Position numbers and translations under genes: made by a program. From Onchidella celtica (Eukaryota; Mollusca; Gastropoda; Systellommatophora; Onchidiidae): a stretch of DNA of 64,000 nt. The stretch lies in NCBI GenBank assembly GCA_963931925.1, contig OZ007569.1, positions 7,776,457-7,840,456 of the forward strand. The letters run 5' to 3'. Below the pieces are notes generated by a model. That model saw only the letters and a list, made by a program, of their open reading frames with translations, was not told the origin of the DNA and did not search any database. Shown piece after piece: positions 9,736 through 20,702 of this stretch; position 1 is the stretch's first letter; every line of letters begins with the position of its first letter.

Positions 9736-12120
9736 ATGCCAATGGTTTCCAGACCATTTGAACGCGTTGCCGTAGATATAGTTGGTCCCCTACACAAGTC
9801 AGACAGAGGACATCGTTTTATACTTTCTGTCATTGACTACGCAACCCGTTGGCCAGAGGCCATTCCGCTAAAAGACATTTCAGCTGATCATATCGCTGAA
9901 GCTCTTATTACTGTTTTTTCGCGTCTTGGGTTTCCAGTTGAAATTTTATCGGACAGAGGTCCACAGTTTACCTCTGAGCTTTTTAAGAAAGTCTTGGAGT
10001 TGATCGGGATTAAACAAAGATTGACATCTCCATACCACCCACAGTCTAATGGCTGCTGTGAGCGTTGGAATGCTACTATGAAAAGTATGCTTGCACGAGT
10101 TTCCGCCGACAAACCGAGTGATTGGGATCGACAACTCCCCGCTATTCTTTTTGCATACCGAGAACTACCGAACGCATCGACGGGTTTTTCTCCCTTCGAA
10201 TTATTGTATGGTCGTAAGCCGCGTGGTCCAATGGCCATACTCCATGATTTATTCGCCGGATCAGACACCGACGACAATGATACGCAGTCTGCATATCAAT
10301 ACGTTGTAGACTTGCGCCAGCGAATACTTAACGCATGTCAGCTCGCACAAAAATCTTCAGCTGCGCATGCTAGTCTTTATAAACAATATCGTGATCAAGG
10401 TAGCCGATTGCGAACCTTGACCGTCGGAGACCAAACTCTTGTTCTCCTTCCGGAAACGAAAAATAAACTCCTTCTTACATGGAAGGGACCTTTTAAAGTT
10501 CTAAAGAGACTTTCTCGAGTAGATTATCTTGTCAAGATTCGAGGACAGGACAAAGTCTTCCATATAAATATGTTAAAGCGGTACCTGTCCGACGATGATA
10601 ATCGGCAGAATAATCGCCGAAATGTGGTTGCTCAGGCCAATGCGGCCTTAGTTTCAGTTGACGATGATGATCCTATCAAGATAGAGAATTCAATACCCGC
10701 ACTTCGATCTTCTGAAAACACTTCGGATGTGAATATAAATCCAGATTTATCTGAATCGCAAAGACAAGATTTAAGAGATTTGCTTAACGAGTTTACTACT
10801 GTCTTTACTGATCTACCAGGTAATACTTCTTTGGTACAGCATGTTATAAGATTAAAGACGGATATACCCGTCTTTGTTAAACCATACCCGCGTCCGCTGC
10901 ACGCACAGGAGACTATAATAACCGAGGTACGTAACATGTTTCACCTGGGAGTGATAGAGCGATCGACGAGCCCATATAACTCACCCATCGTCTTAGTGAA
11001 AAAAAAAGATGATACCGTGCGTTTTTGTATTGATTATCGTAAACTTAATGAGGTTACGATATATGACGCTGAACCGATTCCCAACCAGGAGAATCTTTTT
11101 GCTCAGTTGGCCAGGGCAACGATTTTTTCTAAAATCGATCTTTCCAAAGGTTATTGGCAAATTCCGCTTGATGAGAGTAGCAAGCAATATACCGCTTTTC
11201 AGACTCCGTTGGGTCTTATGCAGTGGCGCTATATGCCTTTCGGGTTAGTTACAGCCCCTGCTACTTTCGCCCGTATGATGACAATATTGCTCCAGGGTAT
11301 GAATTCCGTATTGTCGTATTTTGACGACATTTGTATTTATGAAACCGATTGGTCGGGCCACATCGCAGCCCTACGACAAGTTTTTATTGCTCTTCGTCGA
11401 GCTGGCCTTACGGCGAAACCCAGTAAGGTATTTTTAGGATATAATGAAATTAATTTTCTGGGCCATACAATTGCCCACGGCGTTCAGACTCCTGATGACA
11501 AGAAGATAACTACCATCTTAAAGCTCCAACCACCTCGAACTAAGAAAGAAGTTCGTAGTTTATTGGGCTTTCTTAACTATTATAGGAAATTCATTCCAAA
11601 TTTTTCTTCGCTTACAGCTCCGTTATCGGACCTCACAAGAAAGAATTTTCCTAATAAAGTGAAATGGACAACCGAATGTGCTGATACACTTCGTACCGTT
11701 CAACAATTGTTTTCCACTTCCCCCATTCTCATACTTCCAGACATAAACCAAATATTTATTGTCCGCACTGATGCGTCGGACAAGGGATTGGGAGCTGTGT
11801 TATTACAGGAACGAGACGATACTTTGCGGCCATGTCTATACGCCAGCCGCAAGTTGCTGGATAGGGAATGCCGCTATGCAATTATCGAGCGAGAGTGCCT
11901 CGCTATCATTTTTGCTGTAAACGCATTTTCGAGATATCTACTTATGTCCGAGTTTATAATTGAAACGGACCATCGTCCGTTGTTATTCTTAAAGACTAAC
12001 AGGGCTAAAAATGCTCGATTAACGAGGTGGAGTCTTGCACTCCAGGAATACCGGTTTGTTATCCGGTCTATCCCGGGCGGTGACAATTCCCAAGCTGATA
12101 TTTTGTCACGTCTCATTTAA
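9736..12120 (+). CDS. retrotransposon pol: integrase core - RT - RNase H (794 aa)
   Basis: A polyprotein fragment for cDNA synthesis and integration of a Gmr1-like LTR element. Integrase core: D14 (VDIVGP), D73 (SDRGPQF) and E109 (GCCERWN), giving D-x58-D-x35-E. A GPY/F-like module lies at about 245-285 (WKGPF, then VFHINMLKRY). RT spans about 400-580 with KIDLSKGYW and a YFDD catalytic box at about 527 (the usual form is Y-x-DD). RNase H spans about 665-794 with TDASDKG (about 676), RECLAI, ETDHRPL and a terminal ADILSRL. The frame is uninterrupted and all catalytic residues are present, so it is recent despite the truncation. The ATG at 9736 is simply the first Met after the truncation point. 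The native protein would begin far upstream with gag, judging from element 2. On its own it cannot complete a replication cycle. Confidence 0.92.
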   Translation: MPMVSRPFERVAVDIVGPLHKSDRGHRFILSVIDYATRWPEAIPLKDISADHIAEALITVFSRLGFPVEILSDRGPQFTSELFKKVLELIGIKQRLTSPYHPQSNGCCERWNATMKSMLARVSADKPSDWDRQLPAILFAYRELPNASTGFSPFELLYGRKPRGPMAILHDLFAGSDTDDNDTQSAYQYVVDLRQRILNACQLAQKSSAAHASLYKQYRDQGSRLRTLTVGDQTLVLLPETKNKLLLTWKGPFKVLKRLSRVDYLVKIRGQDKVFHINMLKRYLSDDDNRQNNRRNVVAQANAALVSVDDDDPIKIENSIPALRSSENTSDVNINPDLSESQRQDLRDLLNEFTTVFTDLPGNTSLVQHVIRLKTDIPVFVKPYPRPLHAQETIITEVRNMFHLGVIERSTSPYNSPIVLVKKKDDTVRFCIDYRKLNEVTIYDAEPIPNQENLFAQLARATIFSKIDLSKGYWQIPLDESSKQYTAFQTPLGLMQWRYMPFGLVTAPATFARMMTILLQGMNSVLSYFDDICIYETDWSGHIAALRQVFIALRRAGLTAKPSKVFLGYNEINFLGHTIAHGVQTPDDKKITTILKLQPPRTKKEVRSLLGFLNYYRKFIPNFSSLTAPLSDLTRKNFPNKVKWTTECADTLRTVQQLFSTSPILILPDINQIFIVRTDASDKGLGAVLLQERDDTLRPCLYASRKLLDRECRYAIIERECLAIIFAVNAFSRYLLMSEFIIETDHRPLLFLKTNRAKNARLTRWSLALQEYRFVIRSIPGGDNSQADILSRLI

Positions 12121-12786
12121 TTTCCTATTAAAGAGTGTTGTGTCTTGTATTGGGGTTGGATAGTGCTTGTCCCCCTCAATTCTAGACGGTGGATGGATTC
12201 ACATTTATCTTGTTCATTACTTTATGAACCAGTTTTACAATCCTTTTTTTTGTGAATATCCTTTTTCCACCAGCGTCATTCCTGACTGTGACCTGAACTT
12301 CTGGCAAACCTGACGCCCTTGTCAGCGGGTCAATGAGATAGAGACATGGCAAACCAAGCTACCAGAGCTACTGCTGCCATTGGATACCACAGTATTTTAA
12401 TTAACAATATATTGTGTGTGAATGTGTATATAAGCAGCAATTGTGTGTGTTGACTAGATATTTATAAGCCTATTCCTTCAATAAGGCTTCATTATTTGAT
12501 AATGGTTATACTTTAATCCAGCAGTATACAGTGATATACTCATTATTATTATAGATGTTTCTGAGAATTTTGATTGTGTGCAGTAAGAATATTTAAATAG
12601 AATAAATTCTATAGAACGTGGTATCAATAATTGTATGCTTTTTGTCCATCCAATATGCACGTTCTTAGTTAGATTTTTCTTCTCAAGCTTAAGTCTCATC
12701 TTTCTACAGTACTACTTAAGCCCCTACCACAATAACTTTGAGATTTCTTGGATCTTATCGTGTAAATTTTATTTAAAATTTTCACT
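12121..12786 (+). other. 3' untranslated region of element 1
   Basis: No ORF. The segments around 12190-12400 and 12630-12670 are recognisably similar, in reverse complement, to 29690-30140. That shows element 3 carries the same 3' UTR on the minus strand and defines the boundary of the LINE inserted in it. Confidence 0.7.
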
Positions 12787-12799
12787 GGGGTGGGGGATA
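12787..12799 (+). other. polypurine tract of element 1
   Basis: GGGGTGGGGGATA lies immediately before the LTR start TGTCAGG. The same core precedes the 3' LTR of elements 2 and 3. Family knowledge: this site primes plus-strand DNA synthesis. Confidence 0.85.
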
Positions 12800-14085
12800 T
12801 GTCAGGATTAGGATTTGAATTGCCGTGCTAGGTCACGCATTGTTTATTACATGGCATCATTGATTTTAGCCAGTGCAAACGTCCTTGAACTATTCCCGTG
12901 GACAGTTTGTTTTTGTAACGCTTTTCTTAGAGATGGAAAGAAAGTGGGTCAGGATAGAACGAATGGATAAATTAACAGTGACGATGCAGTTTTCGACCCC
13001 GTGGTTTGGGTGTACCTTAACAGGGAAAGACGGGGCGAATAAGGAGTGAAGAAATTCGTACATAAAACGTTTAGGGTGTAGAGACTTTGCGAAAGGTTTT
13101 GACATAGTTGAGTTACTTTGTCTGTTACTATTAATAGAATCTATTGGCGCTGCGAGCGGAGCTCGAAGTGGATGCACCAATCAAATTTGAGCAGTCACGT
13201 GAGTTGCAGAAGATAAGCGGGAGCATCTTTATGCTACCTCACTTCCATGTAGATCTTCCAGCTACGAGGGTTGTCGGCTAATACGGTTCAGCCAGAGAGA
13301 ACCAACAGACTGTTAAGTCATGTCTATGTCCTGGATAGACAATGAAAATAATCCACAGCTATTTTCTCCAGTTCCCTGAAATCGTTTCAGGGAACCAATC
13401 GTAAGTTTCATCAAAATGATTCGAGATGATGTGAATCTGACCCTAACTTCCCAGTAGACGTGCGATCAAAGGAATGCAAGACCATAAAGTTTTACTTGCA
13501 ATTAAGATCTAGAAAGAGTGACTGATATACACATTTGTAAATTGTAATTGATGTGTCTGGATGAGGCTGGGGATTGCCAGCCCATCCTAGAGCAGATCTA
13601 GATCTATTTTAACTACGTCAGTGTGTCTTGACGGTTTGATCCTTTATAAGCAGTTAAATGAGTTAATATTGTCGTCTGAGACCTAAGTATATTATTTGCG
13701 AAGTAGTAGGCAGTCTATATTTCTGAAGATGAATAATTACTAAGTAAACTGTGTATGAATCAGAATGATATAGAGTTTCAAATCTCTTAAGGATCTAGAG
13801 GAGATTTATAGTTATGTATTTTAGTATTTTCATTTGATGCTGCAATGTTGTCTTTTAATATGTAAACGATAGACGAAATTGTTAGGAATTTAAGTAATAA
13901 ATTTGTGGCCCTACAAGGTCCTTGATATAACTTACTCGAAATTGTTATTAGTGTATGTGGCATGGTATGGCAGAGTAATTTCTAAAACCTCTCGATAATT
14001 ATTAAAAATGCAGTCGAACACCTAAATTTATAATTTAGTATACCCTTCCTTGAACTCGTAACACTCGAGGACCCACCTCGTAACA
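12800..14085 (+). repeat. 3' LTR of element 1 (1286 bp)
   Basis: It starts TGTCAGGATTAGG directly after the polypurine tract and ends cccacctcgtaaca, aligning with the end of the element 3 LTR (cccacatcgcgaca). Blocks such as 'gccgtgctaggtcacg' and 'gcaccaatcaaat' are shared with the element 3 LTR, so the two are diverged relatives. No second LTR is present. Confidence 0.8.
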
Positions 14086-14276
14086 CTTGATGTATGGGAG
14101 AGATCATTGGAGATCATACTTCCAATATATTTGAATCTATCGGTATATAGTTCTCAAGCCTATGCTCTTTTGCCTTAATTATCATTTATCAACAAATGTC
14201 GGACGTCGTATAATTATCAGTAGCCAAAAGTGGCGGTTTGACCACCCATTTATTATTAAAGAAGAGCAATAAAACC
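14086..14276 (+). repeat. right copy of perfect 191-bp direct repeat flanking element 1
   Basis: Identical to 9535-9725. It begins exactly where the LTR ends and is followed by unrelated sequence (gttcccgcac). It is far longer than the 5-bp duplication expected of this integrase class. Confidence 0.9.
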
Positions 14277-14533
14277 GTTCCCGCACATGAAGACTGGCAA
14301 ATGCATAGCGTTGATTTCACATCTATAAGTCACTCCCCTGATTCTAATGTAACAAAATCAGCTGAATTGAAATGAGATTTGTCCGTGTAAAGTTGAATGG
14401 GAGAAACTGTACACGAAATCACGCACTTCTCCAGCTTGATATCACAGAGTTTGTAACAATTTCAATTCGTCTGAACGAGTGAAACTGCAGAGAGATATAG
14501 AAAAAATCTAGATTTTATGAGTGCCTCTAGATA
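14277..14533. other. short non-coding gap
   Basis: Nothing recognised between the 191-bp repeat and the SINE tail. Confidence 0.5.
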
Positions 14534-14643
14534 ACCCGCCGACCGGCGCTGCACTGTGGCGACGCATACCTGCTCCAGTTGTAACTGGGCTGCAGTGACA
14601 CTGAGGGAAATTTCCCAAATCCGATTAAAGAAGTATACAAAAT
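14534..14643 (+). repeat. SINE 3' tail, type 1 (GCGCTGCACTGTGGCGAC...)
   Basis: Shares 'gcgctgcactgtggcgac', 'ctccagtt.taactg' and 'attaaagaag' with 38282-38400 in the same order and orientation. The tRNA-like head is absent, so this is a 5'-truncated copy. Confidence 0.75.
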
Positions 14644-15642
14644 GCAAAAAATACCCCCAAAAAATTTTAAAGTGAGATTATCATAATTTTTTTTTTCTTA
14701 GCTAAGCAGGCATTTATTTTCAATTCCATTCTACCATCTGTATCCCATTCTGTGAGTGTGTATTGGGGTAGTAATGGGGGTGGGGGGGGGGGGTCTTTCT
14801 CGGAACAGAATCTATAGTAATTATGACAGTTACTTGAACTTGGGCGTGAAACATAATATCTACATTTCGAGGACACCCAGGGTGTACAGAAACCGGTGGC
14901 GGTTACACTGCGTGGTCCCAGGTGGACAATACGTGTCTTTGTACTAGAACGGGGGCAAATTCCAACACTTGTTGTTTGTGTGCAAGTCACAGGACACAAA
15001 TGGAAGACATCACATTGGCCTGGCATGTAACGAAGGTCTTCTCTCATCATCTTTATCATCGTCTCAGCTTAACGCCCTGTGTTAGATAATTGGACTGGAC
15101 GACTTGTGGCTCTGGTCCAAGTGTTACGCGCAGCATTACGTCGTTCTTGGCCTTAAGGAGGTCACAGTAAACACATCAGTACACCGGCTCAAAGTGAAAA
15201 TGTGAACAGCATGGAGTAAAATGGTTACAGGTAGAATTGCGTGACTTTGCTGACTCTTTTGTTAACTCTTAGATGACTGTGGCCAGCAGTTTTATACCAG
15301 AACAGAGTTATACAGAAAATGAGAGGAGGTGTAAGGCAGAGACTGTGAGATTTGTGGATGGAAATAGATGATCCGTGACGAAATGGAAATGATAATCACG
15401 AAAATGAAATCGAACAAAACTACTGAATAAAATAATAATGTAGAATACAGAGGGAAAAAGCAGTGTACTTCGGCACACACAAAAAAAAAAAAAGGAGAGA
15501 GAGAGAGAGAAAGAGAGGGATCAGAATGAGAGAATTCGTGTCTGTAGAGACAGAATTAGAGGGAGAGGAGGGGTGGGCACGGAAACGACACTATGGAGAA
15601 AGTTTGTAAGAAAGACTGAAGACTGTACCATGATCTTCTATC

Positions 15643-15697
15643 CATCCACCCATGCTTCCATTCGTCCATCAACTGTTCGTCATCCGTCAGTCCATCC

Positions 15698-15733
<36 letters not shown>

Positions 15734-15736
15734 GCC
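15643..15736. repeat. tetranucleotide microsatellite (TCCA then TCTG)
   Basis: 'ccatccacccatgcttcca' passes into a pure GTCT run of about nine units at roughly 15698-15736. Confidence 0.9.
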
Positions 15737-16352
15737 TAAATACCCTCTTCCCCTCTTCTCCAATACAAACTCAGCCCACCTCTATTATGATTTTGTACTT
15801 CCGCTTTGCCAGATGTTTACAATGTCAACTGCAAACTATAATTATACGTCTTATCATTTCACGCGGATACAAACAGCCCGAGGCAGTTACTTGGCATAGC
15901 TTACTAGTTAAACGCCTGTAAAGCCAGTAGTGGGGGTAAAACAGCATGCTGACAGGTAAAGTCGTAGATTCGGCCTTAACCCTCATGGGGTTAAGCCCAA
16001 TGGTAACATTAGCTCAGGTAGCTCAATAAAGCTATCTGGGTCAAGACGGTTACATAAAGCAGGGTGATTGGTGAGATGGCCGTTACCTAAGTTCACTTTA
16101 GAGTAGATTGACTTCTTCAGGGAGCCCTGGCCTAAACAACCCGAGAAGCCATAATGTGATTGATTAGTTTGTTTATTTAGTAGGACCATGGGCAGTTCTT
16201 AGCCACTATTATTTTAAAATAAGTGAAAGTAAAACGTATTTATATAAGTTAAGTAATTAATCAATAAATAATTAATGTAAATAAATAAATGAATAAATAA
16301 TTAACCAAACAAGGAAAAATAAATACATAAACTGTCAGACAAACAAATACAT

Positions 16353-16373
16353 AAAGAAAGAAAGAAAGAAGGA

Positions 16374-16409
<36 letters not shown>

Positions 16410-16413
16410 AGGA

Positions 16414-16457
<44 letters not shown>
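16353..16457. repeat. (AAAG)n microsatellite
   Basis: About 26 units of AAAG with a few AAGG interruptions, followed by a short AAAT run. Confidence 0.95.
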
Positions 16458-17201
16458 ATAAATAAATAAAGGAAGGGGGAAAGCATCATGCCAGAGAGGG
16501 GTGGAGATGTTTGTCCTTAAATAGCCCCAAGAAAAGGTGAACGGATTAAATTGCATCCGAGAAATTACTCAGGACAAGAGAAAATAGTCGTCCAAGAGTG
16601 ATATACACCAGTATACCTTTGTAAGACAGAATGGTTAAGAATACGTGCAATTACAAGATCTGTAACACACAAAGAGCATGAGATTTTGTTCGCTATGGAG
16701 AATGGAATCTGTTTTCTGGTGGTTTTCTTTTTATTTTAGCCATATAATTTTTTTTTTCACTTACACAAGATCCATTTCATATAGATCAACTTGATCACAG
16801 AAGTGTATTTTGGTGGAATGGAAAAGACAGATGTCTTCTTTGAGGCTGATATTTAGAAAACAAGAAGGGGACCCAAGTCGAAAGTTGGTGTTCTTGGGGG
16901 GGGGGGGGGGGGTGTTGGAGAGATCTTGGTATAATTCATCATTCATGGTTATCATTAAAATGCCTACGGTTTGTAATTATGTGGGTACGCTGCTGAAATT
17001 GTGGATGAGATTTCTCTGTTCCAAGCGCAATACGCAGTCCACCCTGTGTGTTCTAGTTTGCTTTTTTTTTTCTGCCGTTTTAGGAGAGAATAAAAAATCA
17101 GTTTTGTCCCTTGAAAGGGGAATGAATTATTTATTTTGTTGTTACGTCCCTTTAGATGTCAGAACTTCGGCGATGTTGGTGAATTCAGTTTGTCCGTGAA
17201 A

Positions 17202-17206
17202 CTGTT
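17202..17206. repeat. 5-bp target duplication (CTGTT), left side of element 3
   Basis: CTGTT abuts the LTR terminus TGTCGCGATG. The same five bases follow the far LTR terminus at 35663-35667. Five bases is the spacing used by Ty3/gypsy-type integrases. Confidence 0.75.
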
Positions 17207-17614
17207 TGTCGCGATGTGGGTTAGATGGGGATAATTCGACTGACACTCTTTCGAGGTCCGCTCCCACAATCGACGAATACACAAAAAAAAATACTTGCAC
17301 TCTAAAAACTAAATAAATCAATTGCTTTGATTTTTAGCAGAACTGTAGGGCAGTTTAATTACATGTAATTAATGTAACAAATATAAATATAAATATAAAT
17401 ATCAATTCAAAGGCAACTGAATCTAACTAATGAAACAACAGCTTTCTATAAAGACTAACTTATTCACTCTAACTACTTGCAGGTCATATGAGTTAGATGC
17501 CAAATAAAATCCGCGCACGTGGCGACGGATATAACAGTTTAAATTCTATTAATTCAGTGAGACATGTTATGATATGGACATTTCCTCTAGACACGCCATG
17601 GAGAATGCTTGTAC
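17207..17614 (-). repeat. 3' LTR of element 3 (copy A), distal part
   Basis: The end portion of the LTR in its sense (minus) direction. It is continuous with 24889-25577 once the nested element 2 is subtracted, as copy B (31676-32534) shows. The reconstructed length is about 1092 bp. Confidence 0.85.
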
Positions 17615-18490
17615 TGTCACAAATCCCAGACTGGGAGATGTAATAAGTATGACAGGACAACAATCACGAACAAACAAGTTTAACACTTAACAGAACAACC
17701 CATCAGACTCACACATTTATTAAACATAATTATACATATAATAGCGCAATTACATACATTATATTATTGAAATGCACTGCCGTACAACGGCCTTATTCTC
17801 ACACACACTCTCCCTCGGATCCACAATCCGGTAGTTACTCCTAAAGGCACTTCGGCCTCAGCCTCTCCCCTCAGGGTCTTAATAGTACATTAATGATTCA
17901 CTGGCACCGCAGTCTCTCAATATCCCCTCCCTATTGTCATACACCTTAGCACTCCCCTAGCACCTCAGCAGGGCAATAACACATTAGTATTTCCATAGCC
18001 ATCAACATGGCAACAACATAATATCAGTTCACTAGCCTATCAACATGGCAACAACATAGTATCTCATTCACTCTCATATCTACGTCCCTGTCCGTGGCCT
18101 GACTGCCACGACTTTATGTGCCTCCACTGTCCTGCCCCGACAGCCTCACTTCTGGCCTATGTGTGGCCTCCGGCCCTATGCTGGCCTATCCCCTGTGCTC
18201 ATCGAGGTGGCTCTGCGGCCCGTCCCCGACACCAGTCATAACTGGAAAGACTCTCACTAGTCTTCTCGACTGCTTCCTTTTATCTCTGCCCGATGGGCTA
18301 TTATTCACAGATCCGCTCCCTAGGACCTTCTAACTTGCAGTGATAGTTATACAGCGCTTTCGCCTCCTTCAGACCCCCCCCCCCCCACCACTCACAACAG
18401 CACGCTTAACTTGCTGTCTACTGTGAGTCATTCTTACTCTACACCCGCTCTGTAGCAATCCCCTTAATTGCACTCACTCCACTCGTGACA
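17615..18490 (-). repeat. 3' LTR of element 2 (876 bp)
   Basis: Near-identical to 24016-24888, with terminal inverted bases TGTCAC/GTGACA. On the sense (minus) strand AATAAA lies near 17725, a plausible polyadenylation signal. It is directly preceded on that strand by the polypurine tract. Confidence 0.95.
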
Positions 18491-18504
18491 TCATCCCCCA
18501 CCCC
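18491..18504 (-). other. polypurine tract of element 2
   Basis: On the minus strand GGGGTGGGGGATGA abuts the LTR start TGTCACGAG. It has the same core as in elements 1 and 3. Confidence 0.85.
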
Positions 18505-18847
18505 AAAAAAATTAATGCAATTAATTTCAAATCGCATCAAGATGACTGTCAACGAGTGAGTGTGAGCAATACGTACACTAAAAAAAAATGACCTAGCAGT
18601 TCCCCTAGTATATAAAATACCGAAATCAGGGGAAAACATGGGAATCAATATGGCCTGCAATATGCATATATGTGTCACATCATGAATAGCTAACTAAACA
18701 CAATATCTAATACAGAATCAAAAACCACTCAACCTATCAACCATTCTTCATATCATATTTATAATGTCAATATTTTAAAGTCGACTCATTCACACAGATC
18801 CCGTCAATGTTCCTGTCCTCCGATGTATAAGCTCCTGAAATCTTCCC
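18505..18847 (-). other. 3' untranslated region of element 2
   Basis: About 340 bp between the pol stop and the polypurine tract. No ORF. Confidence 0.7.
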
Positions 18848-20702
18848 CTAGGCTCGACTAAGGTAGTCGGCGATATGATTGCTGGTTCCTGGAATTGGTT
18901 GAATAACGAAGGTGTACGGCTGTAAAGCCAATGCCCATCTAGACAAGCGTGGGCTGGACGAACGATTCTTCGACAAAAATGTCAGTGGCTTGTGGTCCGT
19001 CTGGATACAAAATTCTCGTCCCATGAGATAACGTCCTAGTTTCTGGACGGACCAGACAATGGCAAGACACTCACGCTCTATCACAGAATACTTTCTTTCT
19101 CTCTGCAATAACTTCCTACTGACATAACATACAGGATGGAGACATTCGTTCTTCTCCTGTAGAAGACAAGCGCCGACACCAGAGTCCGACGCATCCGTTC
19201 TGAGGATAAAATTAGATCGAAAATCGGGTAATATCAGAATGGGTGACGATGATAATGCTGTCACCAAATTATCAAATGATGTCTGACATTCAGACGTCCA
19301 CTGGACCTTATCGGGTTGTCCCTTCTTAGTAAGGTCAGTAAGAGAAGACAAGGAGGAAAAATTTGGAATGAACTTTCTGTAATAATTTAAAATTCCCACT
19401 AAGCTTCTGACTTGTTTCTTTGTTTTTGGGATTTGCAACCCTACTAACTTGTCAATTTTTGTTACTTCAGGTCTCTGAACACCTCTACCCACAATATGTC
19501 CTAAGAATATTATCTCTGGACATGCCAAATCCATCTTTGCGGGTTTAGCAGTTAACCCAAAATGACGTAATCGTTGAAAAATTACTGTTAGTGTCTGAAT
19601 ATGATCAGACCATGTCGACGTATGGCATGCTATATCGTCAAAGAATGACACGACATTAGGTATGTCCTTCAACACTAATCTCATTAATCGTGCAAACGTC
19701 GCTGGCGCGTTTACCAACCCAAATGGCATGACCTTAAATTGGAATAGTCCAATGGGCGTTTGGAACGCCGTGTATTGTTTAGACTCCTCAGTAAGCGGGA
19801 TTTCCCAATAACCTTTCGTTAAATCAATCTTGGAAAACCACGTGGACCCGGCCAATGAAGCTATTAATTCCTCCTGGAACGGGATAGGCTCCCTATCGCC
19901 TACCGTAATAGTGTTCAATCTTCGAAAATCAATACAGAACCGCACCGATCCATCAAGTTTTTTCACGAGGACGATGGGTGATGAATACGGCGATGTTGAT
20001 GGTTCTATCACATCTAACTTCAACATTGACTCGACTTCCTTTATGACTCTATCTCTCGAAGAAAAAGGCAACGGATACGGTCTAAGAAATACTGGCTTAT
20101 CCGAAGTCAGCTTTATTTGGTGCTGGATCGCCGTAGTGCGACCCGGCAAATCCGTAACAACATCCGGAAATGACGCTAACAGGGTCTCAAGTTCCCTACT
20201 CCTTGAACTCGTAAGGTCAGGGTTAATTTTTACGTCCCTGTAACCTTGTGTCGGAGTTAACTCCGGCAATTGAATTTGTAACTCCTCCTGCGCCTCGGTG
20301 TCGCTTACGTCACAGTCCAACTGGTCTACGACCCCCGTACAAGCGGTAGAGAAGACAGTCTCCTTTGGTCTTGTCTGTGCACACAAATACTGTGGTCTCT
20401 CATAAAATCTCTGTAGCATATTAACATGGAAAACCTTACTCGCTCCATCAATGTGGATAGCGTAATCTACCTTTGAAACAACTCGCTCAATAACATAAGG
20501 GCCTTTCCATGTCATCAATAACTTATTATGGTCCGTAGGTAACAACAACAGAACCTTGTCTCCCGGCTTAAAAATTCTCAGTTTGGAACCTCTATCTTTA
20601 TAGTCTTTTGCTCTTTTCGAAGCGATACCAGAAGCTTCTTCCGCTATAGTGCCCGCTGAAGATAGTCTTTCTCTTAAATCAACAAGGTACTGAAACCTTT
20701 TT
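18848..20702 (-). pseudogene. element 2 pol remainder: integrase C-terminal module - RT - RNase H
   Basis: The open frame extends to 20809, but homology to element 1 begins only at about 20700 (YLVDLRERL, matching YVVDLRQRI). From there it encodes an integrase C-terminal GPY/F-like module (WKGPY, then VFHVNMLQRF), a protease-RT linker region, RT with KIDLTKGYW and an FFDD box near 19650 in place of Y-x-DD, and RNase H with RTDASDSG, RECLAI, QTDHKPL and terminal ADYLSRA. It is out of frame with the upstream gag-protease frame because the intervening integrase core was deleted. Catalytic Asp residues of RT and RNase H look intact, so these enzymes might work if expressed, but no start or frameshift signal is evident. 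Divergent from the RT of elements 1 and 3. Confidence 0.85.

Larger units (their letters stand above)
9726..14085 (+). mobile_element. element 1: 5'-truncated Gmr1-like Ty3/gypsy retrotransposon
   Basis: The internal region starts inside integrase, runs through RT and RNase H, then a 3' untranslated region, a polypurine tract (12787-12799) and one LTR (12800-14085). Gag, protease, the integrase zinc domain, the primer site and the 5' LTR are missing. Integrase upstream of RT in a Ty3/gypsy-type polymerase is the defining order of Gmr1-like elements. Its RT and RNase H are clearly closer to the fragment at 34024-35070 than to element 2. It sits between two perfect 191-bp direct repeats. Confidence 0.85.
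14644..17206. other. non-coding stretch with simple repeats
   Basis: Contains G-runs at about 14772 and 16898, a short GA stretch at about 15495 and the two arrays listed separately. No coding exon is recognised. Small open frames here are Ser/Leu/Phe or Leu/Cys/Val repeat translations. Confidence 0.55.

Noticed and set aside
18118..18333. Identical 71-codon frames at 18118 and 24519
   Set aside because: Both lie in the LTRs of element 2, antisense to it; identity reflects LTR identity.
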